Assembly (NCBI GenBank): GCA_016709675.1 | Contig: JADJMH010000016.1 | Coordinates: forward strand, 1 to 64,000 | Direction: 5' to 3' | Origin: Candidatus Accumulibacter proximus | GTDB lineage: Bacteria; Pseudomonadota; Gammaproteobacteria; Burkholderiales; Rhodocyclaceae | Length of the DNA: 64,000 nt | In this document: in pieces, positions 20,113-28,290 of the stretch | Position numbering within the stretch: the stretch's first letter is position 1 | How the letters are laid out: each line of letters opens with the position of its first letter | Program-made: the position numbers and the translations under genes | Notes under the pieces: model-generated | Told to the model about the DNA's origin: nothing | Database searches by the model: none | Seen by the model: the letters and a program-made list of their open reading frames with translations, nothing else

Positions 20113-21646
20113 ATGAAGAGCATGAGTGGTCTGGACGGTGTGTTTCTGCACCTCGAAACGTCGGCGACGCCGATGCACGTGGCCGCGCTGTACCTGATCG
20201 AGCCGGCGGCCGACCGCGACCGGGATGTGGACTTCGCCGGCGAGATCGAGCGACAACTGATGCCGCGGCTGGCGCTGGCGCCTTTCTTTCGCGCCCGGCT
20301 GGCGCCGATGCCGCTGCAGTTTGCCAACCCGGTATGGATTGACGGTGGCCTGCCGGAGTTTTCCTATCACCTGCGCCATATCGTCCTGCCGGCAGCAGCC
20401 AGCTTCGCCGATCTCGAGGCCTGTGTCAGCGGCCTGCACTCGACGCCGCTCGATCGCCGATACCCCCTGTGGCAGGTGGCGATCATCGAAGGCCTGGCCA
20501 GTGGCGAGATCGGCCTGTACCTGAAGATCCACCACGCGGCGCTCGATGGTGTCTCCGGCATGGCGCTGGCCGGCAGCCTGTTCGATGCCACCGCCGAGCC
20601 GGCAGAGGTGCCCGCAGACTGGCGGCAACAGGTGGGCGAAGCCGAAGACCCGGGGCTCGGGCAGCGGCTTGGCGCGATTTTTCGCCATACCGCAGCCCAG
20701 TACCTGAAGCTGGCGCGTCACCTGCCGGCGGGGCTGCAGTTGCTGACCGGCATGGTCAGGTCCGCCGGCCAGGGAAGGGCGCCCGGCATGGGACAGAACC
20801 TGTCGTTTGGTCCAAAGACACCGCTCAACGTGCCAATCGGCGCTGGGCGTGGCTTTGCGGCGCTGTCGCTGTCGCTGGCCGGGGTCAAGGAGATCGCCCG
20901 GCGGCACGAGGCGACGGTCAACGATGTCGTGCTCGCCCTCTGCAGTGGAGCGCTGCGCCGCTACCTGCAGGCGCAGGGCGGGCTGCCGCGCAAGTCGCTG
21001 ATTGCCACCATGCCGGTGTCGCTGCGCGCCGCGGGGAATACCGAAACCACCATCCAGGCGACGCTGACGCTGGTCAGGCTGGCCACCACCTGGCCGATCC
21101 GCTGCGGCGACTGCACGCGGTGCGTGCCGCGGCCGGCGCGGCCAAGGCCTGACGGCGCGTGCGCGGTCGATCATCCCGACCGATTTTCCGTCGCTCGGGG
21201 TTCCCTGGGTCGTCGGCGGACTGGCGGCGCTATATGGCCGTTCGGGCGTGGCGAAAGCCCTCCCGCCACTGGCCAATCTGGCGATTTCGAACGTGCCCGG
21301 GCCGCGACAGCCGCTTTACATCGCTGGTGGCCGGATCCGTGCCTGCTGGCCCTTGAGTATCGTCGAGCACGGTCTCGGCCTCAACATCACGGTGTTCAGC
21401 TACTGCGATTCGCTCGATTTCGGCCTGACCGTCGCCCGCGATGCCGTTCCGGACGTCGCCGTGCTGGCGCAGGCCCTGACCGCCGCTTATGCCGAACTGG
21501 AGCAACTGCCGGCGACGGCCGTGGCGGACGGGCCGGCGAAAATGCATGGCCCAGGGGAATCGGTGGTGCGCAAGCCGGCCGCAGAAGCGAGTACCGCACG
21601 CGCCAGGGCAGCTCGTCCGGCGGCACACAAGAAGACTTCAACATAG
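20113..21646 (+). pseudogene. Wax-ester synthase / diacylglycerol acyltransferase (WS/DGAT), two frameshifts
   Basis: The protein begins MKSMSGLDGVFLHLETSATPMHV and has the WS/DGAT active-site motif KIHHAALDG at about residue 139, then NDVVLALCSGALRRYL. The C-terminal half is present (SLGVPWVVGGL, LANLAISNVPGP, LNITVFSYCDSLDFGL). Near 21085-21090 a base is missing (frame 1 to frame 3), and again near 21144-21155 (frame 3 to frame 2). Restoring one base at each place would give a continuous protein of about 510 residues ending at 21646. The family esterifies fatty alcohols or diacylglycerol with acyl-CoA to form storage lipid. Two alpha/beta hydrolases follow directly, suggesting neutral-lipid turnover. 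Confidence 0.85.
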
Positions 21647-21659
21647 GGAGGAGACAAGC

Positions 21660-22451
21660 ATGTACGAACCCCATCAGTGGTACGAACTGGGACTTCTGCG
21701 CTCGCCGGGTTGGCTCAGGCTGGCGCTGGAGATGCGCGCGGGCTGGGAGTACGGGGCGAGCATTGCGGCCACACCGCTGTTGAGCATGGCGCCGCGCGGC
21801 GACGGTCATCCGGTACTGGTTTTCCCCGGCCTGATCACCGGCGACCTGTCGACGCTACCGTTGCGCAACTACCTCCAGAGTCGGGGCTACGCAGCTTACC
21901 CCTGGGGGCTGGGAATAAACCGTGGCCCGCGCGAGGGCGTTGTCGACGGCTGTCTCGAGCGCCTGGATACGCTGGCCCGCGAGCACGACCGCTCGGTCAG
22001 CCTGATCGGCTGGAGTCTCGGCGGCATCTATGCGCGCGAGCTGGCGAAGGCGAGGCCGGATATCGTCCGGCAGGTGATCAGCATGGGAACGCCTTTTACC
22101 GGTCATCCGAAAGCGACCAACGCCTGGCGCATCTACGAATGGGCCACCGGGCATAAGATCGGCGCTCCCGACATCCACGAGCCGCTACGCATGCCGCCGC
22201 CGGTGCCGACGACGTCGATCTTCAGCCGCAGCGATGGGGTCGTCGCCTGGCAATGCAGCCTCGAGCGCGAGAGCCCGCATACCGACAACATCGAGGTGCA
22301 GGCCAGCCATCTTGGCATGGGCCTGAATCCGCTGACGCTGTATGCCATCGCTGATCGCCTCGCGCAGGCCGAGGGCGAGTGGCAGCCATTCGATCGCTCG
22401 GGCTTTCGGAGCTACCTGTATCCCGACCCGCGTCGCCGGGCCCGCTATTGA
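21660..22451 (+). CDS. Alpha/beta-hydrolase, lipase-like
   Basis: A 263-residue protein with GWSLGGIYARELAK around the nucleophile Ser, VLVFPGLITGDLST as the oxyanion-hole region, an acidic residue in SIFSRSDGVVAW and a likely catalytic His in ASHLGMGLNP. There is no signal peptide, so it is cytosolic or membrane-peripheral. The start at 21660 has a strong GGGAGGAG site upstream and lies 13 bp after the WS/DGAT stop, implying co-transcription. A PHA/lipid-ester hydrolysing role fits the context but the substrate is not shown. Confidence 0.82.
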   Translation: MYEPHQWYELGLLRSPGWLRLALEMRAGWEYGASIAATPLLSMAPRGDGHPVLVFPGLITGDLSTLPLRNYLQSRGYAAYPWGLGINRGPREGVVDGCLERLDTLAREHDRSVSLIGWSLGGIYARELAKARPDIVRQVISMGTPFTGHPKATNAWRIYEWATGHKIGAPDIHEPLRMPPPVPTTSIFSRSDGVVAWQCSLERESPHTDNIEVQASHLGMGLNPLTLYAIADRLAQAEGEWQPFDRSGFRSYLYPDPRRRARY

Positions 22452-22490
22452 GCGGCAAGGCGGCCGCGCTGGCGACGAGGCGAGGGCGCC

Positions 22491-23417
22491 TTGGGCACTG
22501 AGCTGGCGTCGCCCGACGGTGAGGCGATGGTGCACGCGAATGGTATCGACCTCTGCTACCAGAGCCTGGGTGATCCCGGCGCACCGGTGATCCTGCTGAT
22601 CATGGGGCTGGGCATGCAGCTCATCGCCTGGCCCGATGCGTTCTGCGCCAGCCTGGTCGAACGGGGCTTTCGCGTGATCCGCTTCGACAACCGTGACGTC
22701 GGCCGTTCGACGCATGTTGTCTGGGGACAGCGGCCGCGGGTGCTGCTTGCGATCGTGCGCAGCATACTTGGCTTGCCGGTTCATTCGCCGTATCGCTTGA
22801 GTGACATGGCAGACGATGCCATCGGCCTGCTCGACGCGTTGCAGGTCGAACGAGCCCATGTGGTCGGCGTCTCGATGGGCGGTATGATCGGCCAGTGCAT
22901 GGCGGCGCATCATCCGGCGCGCCTGCTGAGCCTGACCTCGATCATGTCTGCCAGCGGCAGCTGGCGTGTCGCCTGCGGCCGTCCGTCCGTCCTGCGACAG
23001 CTCCTGCGCCGGCCAGTGCAGCCGGATGACCCGGCGAGTCAGGTCGATCACCTGATGCGACTGATGGGCGTCATCGGCAGTCCAGGTTTCCCGACTGACC
23101 AGGCGGAACTTCGCCGGCAACTCGAGCGCGGCGTTGGTCGCGCGTTTTACCCGGTTGGACCGTACCAGCAGTTGCTGGCGATAGTCGCAGCCGGCGATCG
23201 GCGTCGTGAACTCGCCATGATCCGCGTGCCGACTCTGGTGATCCACGGTGCCGACGACCCGCTGCTGCCGGTCGCGGCGGGCCGGGAAGCCGCGAGGCAC
23301 ATTGCCGGCGCCCGGCTGCAGGTCATCAAGGGCATGGGACACGACCTGCCTCCGGGGGTGCAGGCGCTGCTGGCGGAGGGAATCGTCAGTCACTGCCGGG
23401 GAGCCGAGAAGGCTTGA
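22491..23417 (+). CDS. Alpha/beta-hydrolase
   Basis: A 308-residue hydrolase with ILLIMGLGMQLIAWPDAFC, FRVIRFDNRDVGRST, the nucleophile elbow HVVGVSMGGMIGQ, the acid in HGADDPLLP and the His in GMGHDLPP. It resembles the cytosolic alpha/beta-hydrolases of the HOD/aclacinomycin-methylesterase-like group. The reading frame opens with TTG at 22491, preceded by a GAGGCGAGGG stretch; an ATG at 22527 (MVHANGIDLCYQ) is the alternative start and would still include the whole domain. It ends 23 bp before the convergent pstB gene. Confidence 0.82.
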   Translation: MGTELASPDGEAMVHANGIDLCYQSLGDPGAPVILLIMGLGMQLIAWPDAFCASLVERGFRVIRFDNRDVGRSTHVVWGQRPRVLLAIVRSILGLPVHSPYRLSDMADDAIGLLDALQVERAHVVGVSMGGMIGQCMAAHHPARLLSLTSIMSASGSWRVACGRPSVLRQLLRRPVQPDDPASQVDHLMRLMGVIGSPGFPTDQAELRRQLERGVGRAFYPVGPYQQLLAIVAAGDRRRELAMIRVPTLVIHGADDPLLPVAAGREAARHIAGARLQVIKGMGHDLPPGVQALLAEGIVSHCRGAEKA

Positions 23418-23439
23418 ACGGGGGCTGCCGGCACGCCGT

Positions 23440-24246
23440 CTACCCGAAACGCCCGGTGATGTACTCCTCGGTCAGCTTTGAGGAGGGGTTGGTGAAGATC
23501 TTCTTGGTGTCGTCGAACTCGATCAGCTGGCCGATATACATGAACGCGGTGTAGGCCGAAACCCGCGCGGCCTGCTGCATGTTGTGGGTCACGATGAGGA
23601 TGGTAACCTTCTCCTTGAGTTCGTCGACGAGTTCCTCGATTTTTGCCGTGGCAATCGGGTCCAGCGCCGACGTCGGCTCGTCGAAGAGCAGGATCTCGGG
23701 GTCCGTGGCCAGCGCCCGCGCGATGCACAGGCGCTGCTGCTGGCCGCCCGAGAGGTTGAAGGCAAGGTCATTGAGCCGGTCCTTGACCTCGCCCCACAAG
23801 GCAGCGGCGCTCAGCGCTTCCTCGACCTTCTCGTCGATCAGGGCGCGATTGCGAACCCCGCGCACGCGCAGCCCGTAGGCGACGTTCTCATAGATCGACT
23901 TGGGAAACGGGTTGGGCTTCTGGAAGACCATCGAGATGCGCATGCGCACCTCGATCGGATCGACCTGCTGGTCGACGATGTTCACGCCGTCTGGATAAAG
24001 CAGGATCTCGCCCTCGTAGCGCATGTTCGGGTAGAGATCGTGCATGCGGTTGAAACAGCGCAGGAAAGTCGACTTGCCGCAGCCGGAAGGGCCGATCAGG
24101 GCGGTGACCTGGTTCTTCTCGACCGGAAAGTCGATGCTCTTCAGGGCCTGGAAGTCACCATAGTAGAAGTTGAGCGCATTGGCCTGCGCCTTGAGTTCGG
24201 CCTGGGGCTTTCGTGCGAGGGTGCTGATGGTGCTCACGATGGTCAT
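23440..24246 (-). CDS. pstB: Phosphate ABC transporter ATP-binding protein PstB
   Basis: A 268-residue ATPase with Walker A GPSGCGKSTFLRC, Q-loop FQKPNPFPKS, signature LSGGQQQRLCIARAL, Walker B ILLFDEPTSALDP and the switch His in VTHNMQQA. The FYYGDFQALK and NRMHDLYPNMRYEGEIL segments are specific to PstB. It energises high-affinity phosphate uptake by PstCA. The start at 24246 has AAGGA directly upstream; the longer in-frame ATG at 24321 lies inside pstA. It is the last gene of pstSCAB. No phoU follows: the next gene to the left is an unrelated convergent hydrolase. Confidence 0.96.
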   Translation of the reverse strand: MTIVSTISTLARKPQAELKAQANALNFYYGDFQALKSIDFPVEKNQVTALIGPSGCGKSTFLRCFNRMHDLYPNMRYEGEILLYPDGVNIVDQQVDPIEVRMRISMVFQKPNPFPKSIYENVAYGLRVRGVRNRALIDEKVEEALSAAALWGEVKDRLNDLAFNLSGGQQQRLCIARALATDPEILLFDEPTSALDPIATAKIEELVDELKEKVTILIVTHNMQQAARVSAYTAFMYIGQLIEFDDTKKIFTNPSSKLTEEYITGRFG

Positions 24247-24268
24247 CCTTGTCGGGTGAGAAATTCGC

Positions 24269-25219
24269 TCACCATTTGATTTTCTTGCGGAAGTGGTAGC
24301 GGATCCAGATGGCGACTGCATTCATCGACAGGGTCATCACCACCAGTACCAGCCCGGCGGCGGCGGCATTCGCCTGAAACGCCTCCTCTGGTCGCGAGAT
24401 CCAGTTGAACATCTGGATCGGCATCACCGTGAAGGGCGCTGTGAGCCAGTCGAAGGAGATCAGCTGATTCGGGTTGGCGAAAGGCGAAGGCGGCAGGAAT
24501 GCGATGAAGGTCAGCGCGCCGATGGTGATGATCGGCGCCGTTTCGCCGATTGCGCGGGCGAGGCCGATGATCACGCCGGTCATGATGCCGGGCAGCGAGT
24601 AGGGGATGATGTGGTGCGAAACCACCTGCCACTGGGTCGCGCCGCAGGCATAGGCACCTTCGCGGATGTTCTGCGGGATGGTTCGGATCGCTTCACGGGT
24701 GGCGACGATGACCACCGGCAGGATCAGCAGGGCCAGCGTCAGGCCAGCGGCGGCGATGCTCTGGCCGAGGCCGAACTGGTATACGAACAGCCCCAGGGCG
24801 AGCAGGCCATAGATGATCGACGGGACGCCGGCCAGGTTGGTGACGTTGATCTCGATAATGTCGGTGAGCAGGTTTTTCGGTGCGTACTCTTCCAGGTAGA
24901 TACCGGCACCAACGCCGAGTGGTACGGCGACCAGGGCGGTCACCAGCATCACCAGAACCGTGCCGACCCAGGCCGACAGAATGCCGGCACTGGCCGCTCG
25001 TCGCGACGGGAAGCTGGTAAAGAAATCCCATGAGAGATGCGGCAGGCCGTTCTTCAGCATCTGGCCGAAGAGCATGGCAAATACCAGTGCGGCGAACATC
25101 AGGGCAAACACGCCGAGCAGGCCGAACAGCCAGTCCCAGGTCTTGTGTCTGGCAATGAGACGACGGATCGCCTCTACGTCGGCTTCGGCGGCAGGGAAGG
25201 TGAGCGGCTTGGCGGTCAT
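24269..25219 (-). CDS. pstA: Phosphate ABC transporter permease PstA
   Basis: A 316-residue inner-membrane permease with six predicted helices and the binding-protein-dependent loop ATREAIRTIPQNIREGAYACGATQWQVV (the EAA motif region). It also has NLAGVPSIIYGLLALGLFV and GLARAIGETAPIITIGA, both typical of PstA. It pairs with PstC to form the phosphate channel. It starts 2 bp after the pstC stop and ends 22 bp before pstB, consistent with one transcript. Confidence 0.95.
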   Translation of the reverse strand: MTAKPLTFPAAEADVEAIRRLIARHKTWDWLFGLLGVFALMFAALVFAMLFGQMLKNGLPHLSWDFFTSFPSRRAASAGILSAWVGTVLVMLVTALVAVPLGVGAGIYLEEYAPKNLLTDIIEINVTNLAGVPSIIYGLLALGLFVYQFGLGQSIAAAGLTLALLILPVVIVATREAIRTIPQNIREGAYACGATQWQVVSHHIIPYSLPGIMTGVIIGLARAIGETAPIITIGALTFIAFLPPSPFANPNQLISFDWLTAPFTVMPIQMFNWISRPEEAFQANAAAAGLVLVVMTLSMNAVAIWIRYHFRKKIKW

Positions 25220-25221
25220 TG

Positions 25222-26184
25222 TCAGTAAGCCTCACGAAAGCGTTTGCGCAGGATGTGGCCGATGATATTGAACAACAGGGTAATCAGGAGCAGGGTCAGG
25301 CCGGCGGCGAAGATCGTCTGATAGCCGATCGATCCGTGGGGCAGGTCGCCGAGCGCCACCTGGACGATGTAGGCGGTGATCGTGGCCGCCGGTTCGGCCG
25401 GGTTGAAGGTGAAATTCGGCTGCATGCCGGCGGCGATGGCGACGACCATCGTTTCGCCGACAGCGCGCGAGATGCCGAGGATGTACGACGAGGCAATGCC
25501 GGACAGCGCCGCGGGCGTGACGACAAAAATCGCCGTCTGCAGACGTGTCGCCCCCATCGCGTACGACGCTTCACGCATGTTCATCGGCACCGCACGCATC
25601 GCGTCTTCGGACAGCGAGCTGACGTAGGGGACGATCATGATGCCCATCACCAGACCGGCCGAGAGCATGTTGAAGCCGGGCAGGTCGGGGTAAATCTTCT
25701 GCAGCAGGGGGGTGACGAAGAGCAGCGCGAAGTAGCCATAGACGATCGTCGGGACACCGCCGAGCATTTCGAGAAAGGGCTTGGCCACTTCCCGGATGCG
25801 GAACGGTGCGAACTCGGAGAGGTAAATGGCGAGTACGGTACCGAGTGGAATGGCCACCAGCAGGGCGACAATCGTCGTCGTCAGGGTACCCGAGAGCAGC
25901 GCGATGATGCCGAAGTGCGCGTCGTCGAACAGCGGTGTCCATTGCGTGTCGGTCAGGAACTCGACCAGCGGCACGGTGCGGAAGAAGGCAATCGACTCCC
26001 AGACGAGAATCGCGACGATGGCGAGTGTCGTAAACACCGAGACCAGCGCCGCCAGCAGGAGCAGGGCCTCGATGCCGCGTTCGGTAAGGCGGCGCCGCAG
26101 GTTCATCGAGGGTGTCGCCAGCGGCCTGCCGGCGGCCGGAACGCCCAACTGCTGCGGCAAAGGTTTCAGGGGAATACTGCTCAT
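25222..26184 (-). CDS. pstC: Phosphate ABC transporter permease PstC
   Basis: A 320-residue inner-membrane permease. FFRTVPLVEFLTDTQWTPLF is the PstC periplasmic region, and MLGGVPTIVYGYFALLFVTP, SEDAMRAVPMNMREASYAMGATRLQT and GISRAVGETMVVAIAAG are family blocks. The start at 26184 (MSSIPLKPLPQQL) is chosen because the in-frame ATG at 26223 falls in the intergenic hairpin. It is encoded between pstS and pstA in the minus-strand pst operon. Confidence 0.95.
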   Translation of the reverse strand: MSSIPLKPLPQQLGVPAAGRPLATPSMNLRRRLTERGIEALLLLAALVSVFTTLAIVAILVWESIAFFRTVPLVEFLTDTQWTPLFDDAHFGIIALLSGTLTTTIVALLVAIPLGTVLAIYLSEFAPFRIREVAKPFLEMLGGVPTIVYGYFALLFVTPLLQKIYPDLPGFNMLSAGLVMGIMIVPYVSSLSEDAMRAVPMNMREASYAMGATRLQTAIFVVTPAALSGIASSYILGISRAVGETMVVAIAAGMQPNFTFNPAEPAATITAYIVQVALGDLPHGSIGYQTIFAAGLTLLLITLLFNIIGHILRKRFREAY

Positions 26185-26222
26185 CGTTCGAGCCTCAGAC
26201 GACCGCGTGTTGGAATGGAGCA

Positions 26223-26259
26223 CACCGGGGCCGGGCGCCCATTGGCGCCGGCCCGGTGC
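26223..26259 (-). other. Intercistronic GC-rich hairpin between pstS and pstC
   Basis: An imperfect stem of about 15 bp (CACCGGGGCCGGGCGCC against GGCGCCGGCCCGGTG) closes a 4-nt ATTG loop in the 93-bp gap after pstS. Such structures downstream of binding-protein genes commonly protect the 5' cistron mRNA or partly terminate, giving more PstS than PstC. No T-tract follows. Confidence 0.5.
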
Positions 26260-26277
26260 CAGTGGCTGGCCAACGCC

Positions 26278-27282
26278 TCAGAGCTGCGCCTCGCGCTTCA
26301 TCAGCTGCTCGATGGTCAGGCCGACTTCGTTCTGGCCGCCAAAGACGGTACCAAGCTTCTTCTTCGCAATGTGCTCGAGGTTGCCCGCGTAGGCTTTGGC
26401 CGGCAGCGGGATGTACTTGACCTCCTTGACCAGTTGCGGGGCGTTTTTCATGTAGAAGTCGACGAAATCGCGGATCTCCGGCTTGTCGAGCGACTTCTCG
26501 CTGACATAGATGAAGATTGGTCGCGACAGCGGTTGATAGGTGCCGTTGTCGACGTTCTCCGGTGTCGGCGCGACCGGCCCCTTGCCGCCGTCGATGGCGA
26601 CTGCCTTGAGCTTCTTCTGGTTTTCGATGTAGTAGGCGAAACCGAAGTAGCCGAGCGCGCCCTTGTCGCCGGAGATGCCCTGCACGAGCACGTTGTCGTC
26701 TTCCGACGCAGTGAAGTCGCCGCGGCTCGACTTGGCCTTGCCGACGATGGCTTCGGTGAAGTAGTCAAAGGTACCGGAATCCGATCCGGCGCCATAAAGC
26801 TTGATCTTCTGGTCGGGCCAGGCAGGGTTCACGTCTTTCCAGCTGTTGATCTTGCCCTGCGCGGCCGGTTCCCAGATCTTCTTGAGCTCGGCGACGGTCA
26901 TGCTCTTGATGAAGGCATTCTGCGGGTTGACCATCACCGTCAATGCGTCATAGGCGATGGGCATTTCGTAGTACCGCACACCAGTCTTGGCACATTCTTC
27001 CATTTCTTTTTTCGAGATCGGCCGCGAAGCATTGGCCAGGTCGGTCTCGCCACGGCAGAACTTCTTGAAGCCACCACCGGTGCCGGAGATGCCGACGGTG
27101 ACATTGACGGCGCCTTTCCTGGCCTTCTGGAACTCCTCGGCAACAGCTTCCGTGATCGGGAAAACGGTACTCGAACCGTCGACCTTGACCACCGGCGGCG
27201 CGGCGAGAAGCGGTGTCGTTAAGCAGAGGGCCGTCAGGAACGTGACTGAAGGAACAGCGGTTTTGGATAGCAGACGATTCAT
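26278..27282 (-). CDS. pstS: Periplasmic phosphate-binding protein PstS
   Basis: A 334-residue exported protein with signal peptide MNRLLSKTAVPSVTFLTAL ending near LLAA. Phosphate-contact regions visible are VDGSSTVFPIT, GISGTGGGFKKFCRGETDLANASRP and GAGSDSGTFDYFTEAI. It delivers phosphate to PstCA. I chose the ATG at 27282, six bases after AGGAG; a TTG two codons earlier is possible. It is the first gene of the pst operon and lies 57 bp downstream of a Pho box at 27340-27357. Confidence 0.95.
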   Translation of the reverse strand: MNRLLSKTAVPSVTFLTALCLTTPLLAAPPVVKVDGSSTVFPITEAVAEEFQKARKGAVNVTVGISGTGGGFKKFCRGETDLANASRPISKKEMEECAKTGVRYYEMPIAYDALTVMVNPQNAFIKSMTVAELKKIWEPAAQGKINSWKDVNPAWPDQKIKLYGAGSDSGTFDYFTEAIVGKAKSSRGDFTASEDDNVLVQGISGDKGALGYFGFAYYIENQKKLKAVAIDGGKGPVAPTPENVDNGTYQPLSRPIFIYVSEKSLDKPEIRDFVDFYMKNAPQLVKEVKYIPLPAKAYAGNLEHIAKKKLGTVFGGQNEVGLTIEQLMKREAQL

Positions 27283-27339
27283 GATCAACTCCTGGTTGTG
27301 TCTGGATGAGGGTTCTGGAGTCGATTATTCACTGGCTGT

Positions 27340-27357
27340 GTGACAGCTTGATGACGG
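27340..27357 (-). promoter_or_regulatory. Pho box upstream of pstS
   Basis: Read on the minus strand the site is CCGTCATCAAGCTGTCAC: two 7-bp direct repeats (CCGTCAT and CTGTCAC) spaced by 4 bp, giving the 11-bp period that PhoB requires. The consensus half-site is CTGTCAT/C, so one mismatch is seen. It lies 57 bp upstream of the pstS start and points towards it. This indicates control of pstSCAB by PhoR/PhoB under phosphate limitation. Confidence 0.85.
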
Positions 27358-27435
27358 CTGGCCCGTGCGGTTGCCTCGGGGTGGGCGCGCAGATCTGGCC
27401 ACGGCCTGGTCCGTGTGCTCGCCCAGAGGGCCAAA

Positions 27436-27471
27436 CGCACCCCGCCTCGCTGGCTGGCGAGGCGGGGTGCG
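27436..27471 (-). terminator. Strong hairpin terminator after the Pho-linked small gene
   Basis: CGCACCCCGCCTCGC (27436-27450) pairs perfectly with GCGAGGCGGGGTGCG (27457-27471), a 15-bp stem with a 6-nt TGGCTG loop. It lies 50 bp past the stop of the minus-strand gene at 27521-27883. On that strand the stem is followed by GTTTGG, only a weak T-tract. It should separate that transcript from the pstS promoter. Confidence 0.7.
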
Positions 27472-27520
27472 CCATTCGGGAGCATCCGTGTGATTCGCAG
27501 AGCAGATCTGGCGCCTCGAC

Positions 27521-27883
27521 CTACTGGCTTTCGTCGGTCGCCGGTTCAGGGGCGATCACATCGCGTATCGCGGTCTTCAGATCGCTTGGGTCAAGGTGCG
27601 CAAGCAGCAGCAAGCCAGCGCGCACGAGTTGTTCCTTGCCGGTTTCGACGCCTTGGCGTGCGAGCCGCTTCTTCAGTTTGCCGAGTTCCCGGTATTCGCT
27701 CTCGGCCAAACGCACGCTGCAGCGGACGGTCTTCGCCTTTCTCGGCTTCCTCGGCTTCTCGGTCTTCGTCTTGGCCTTTCCGGCCGGCGCCCTGGCCGTG
27801 GTTTCTGCGGTCCTTCTGAGTTTGAGTTCGTGTGCGGCAGCCTTGATGGCGTCAGCGCTGGAAGGGGGGGATGGTGCTGACAT
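27521..27883 (-). CDS. Small basic protein, possible DNA-binding, in the Pho-regulated locus
   Basis: A 120-residue protein that I do not recognise. The first half is a lysine/alanine/proline-rich basic tail (AGKAKTKTEKPRKPRKAK). The second half, TVRCSVRLAESEYRELGKLKKRLARQGVETGKEQLVRAGLLLLAHL, is a short beta strand followed by two helices, in the order seen in ribbon-helix-helix DNA-binding folds; that fold is a guess from pattern. The ATG at 27883 has GGAGA upstream. A triple Pho box lies about 190 bp upstream and a strong hairpin follows the stop, so expression under phosphate starvation is likely. It could be a nucleoid- or regulation-related factor. Confidence 0.65.
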   Translation of the reverse strand: MSAPSPPSSADAIKAAAHELKLRRTAETTARAPAGKAKTKTEKPRKPRKAKTVRCSVRLAESEYRELGKLKKRLARQGVETGKEQLVRAGLLLLAHLDPSDLKTAIRDVIAPEPATDESQ

Positions 27884-27990
27884 ACAAATCTCCATGGAAT
27901 GGTGGATGGTGTTCTTGAGGAGGGGATAGCGAACCGTACAGCAAGGCCTCGCGCAGCTTCCTCGATTCGGCGACGCTCGGACTATTGACC

Positions 27991-28054
27991 AGGCATTCCG
28001 CGGAATGACCACGACGTTCAGCGCATCGTAGGCGATGGCCATTTCGTGAAACCG
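27991..28054 (-). pseudogene. Relic of a second pstS gene
   Basis: On the minus strand this 64-bp stretch encodes RFHEMAIAYDALNVVVIPRNA, aligning with YYEMPIAYDALTVMVNPQNA of the intact PstS (plus-strand positions about 26913-26976). The DNA is also clearly similar (shared AGGCATTC, TAGGCGATGG and CATTTCGT blocks). Nothing else of pstS remains. It lies 20 bp downstream of a triple Pho box, as if a duplicated Pho-driven pstS has been deleted except for this piece. Confidence 0.75.
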
Positions 28055-28073
28055 GAAGCCTCCGCGACATTGT

Positions 28074-28102
28074 GTGACAGATTTGTGACGGATTGATGAC
28101 GG
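28074..28102 (-). promoter_or_regulatory. Triple Pho box
   Basis: On the minus strand, three direct half-sites with an 11-bp period occur in a row: CCGTCAT, CCGTCAC and CTGTCAC, separated by 4-bp A/T-rich spacers CAAT and AAAT. This is a longer and denser PhoB array than the pstS site. It points left, towards the pstS relic and the small basic protein starting at 27883. The divergent SDR gene starts 189 bp to the right. Confidence 0.85.
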
Positions 28103-28290
28103 TTTGCCGTTCCGGGAACAAAGCGGCCGGCTGGCGGCCGCTGGACGAAGCCAGCCGAAGCTCACCAGAATGCCCTCGGCGCCCGTTGACTGCCCAGTGC
28201 TCCGGCGCGGCGGTTTGCGCGTAATCGCACGACCGCGGATAATGCGCCCTGGCGTTGGCGCGAACTGCTGGCGGAATTTGGAGACATCAG

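Noticed and set aside
25219..27222. 667-codon plus-strand open frame opposite pstC and pstS
   Set aside because: It is antisense to well-conserved genes, has low-complexity Arg/Gln/Asp content and no homology; a by-product of high GC third positions.
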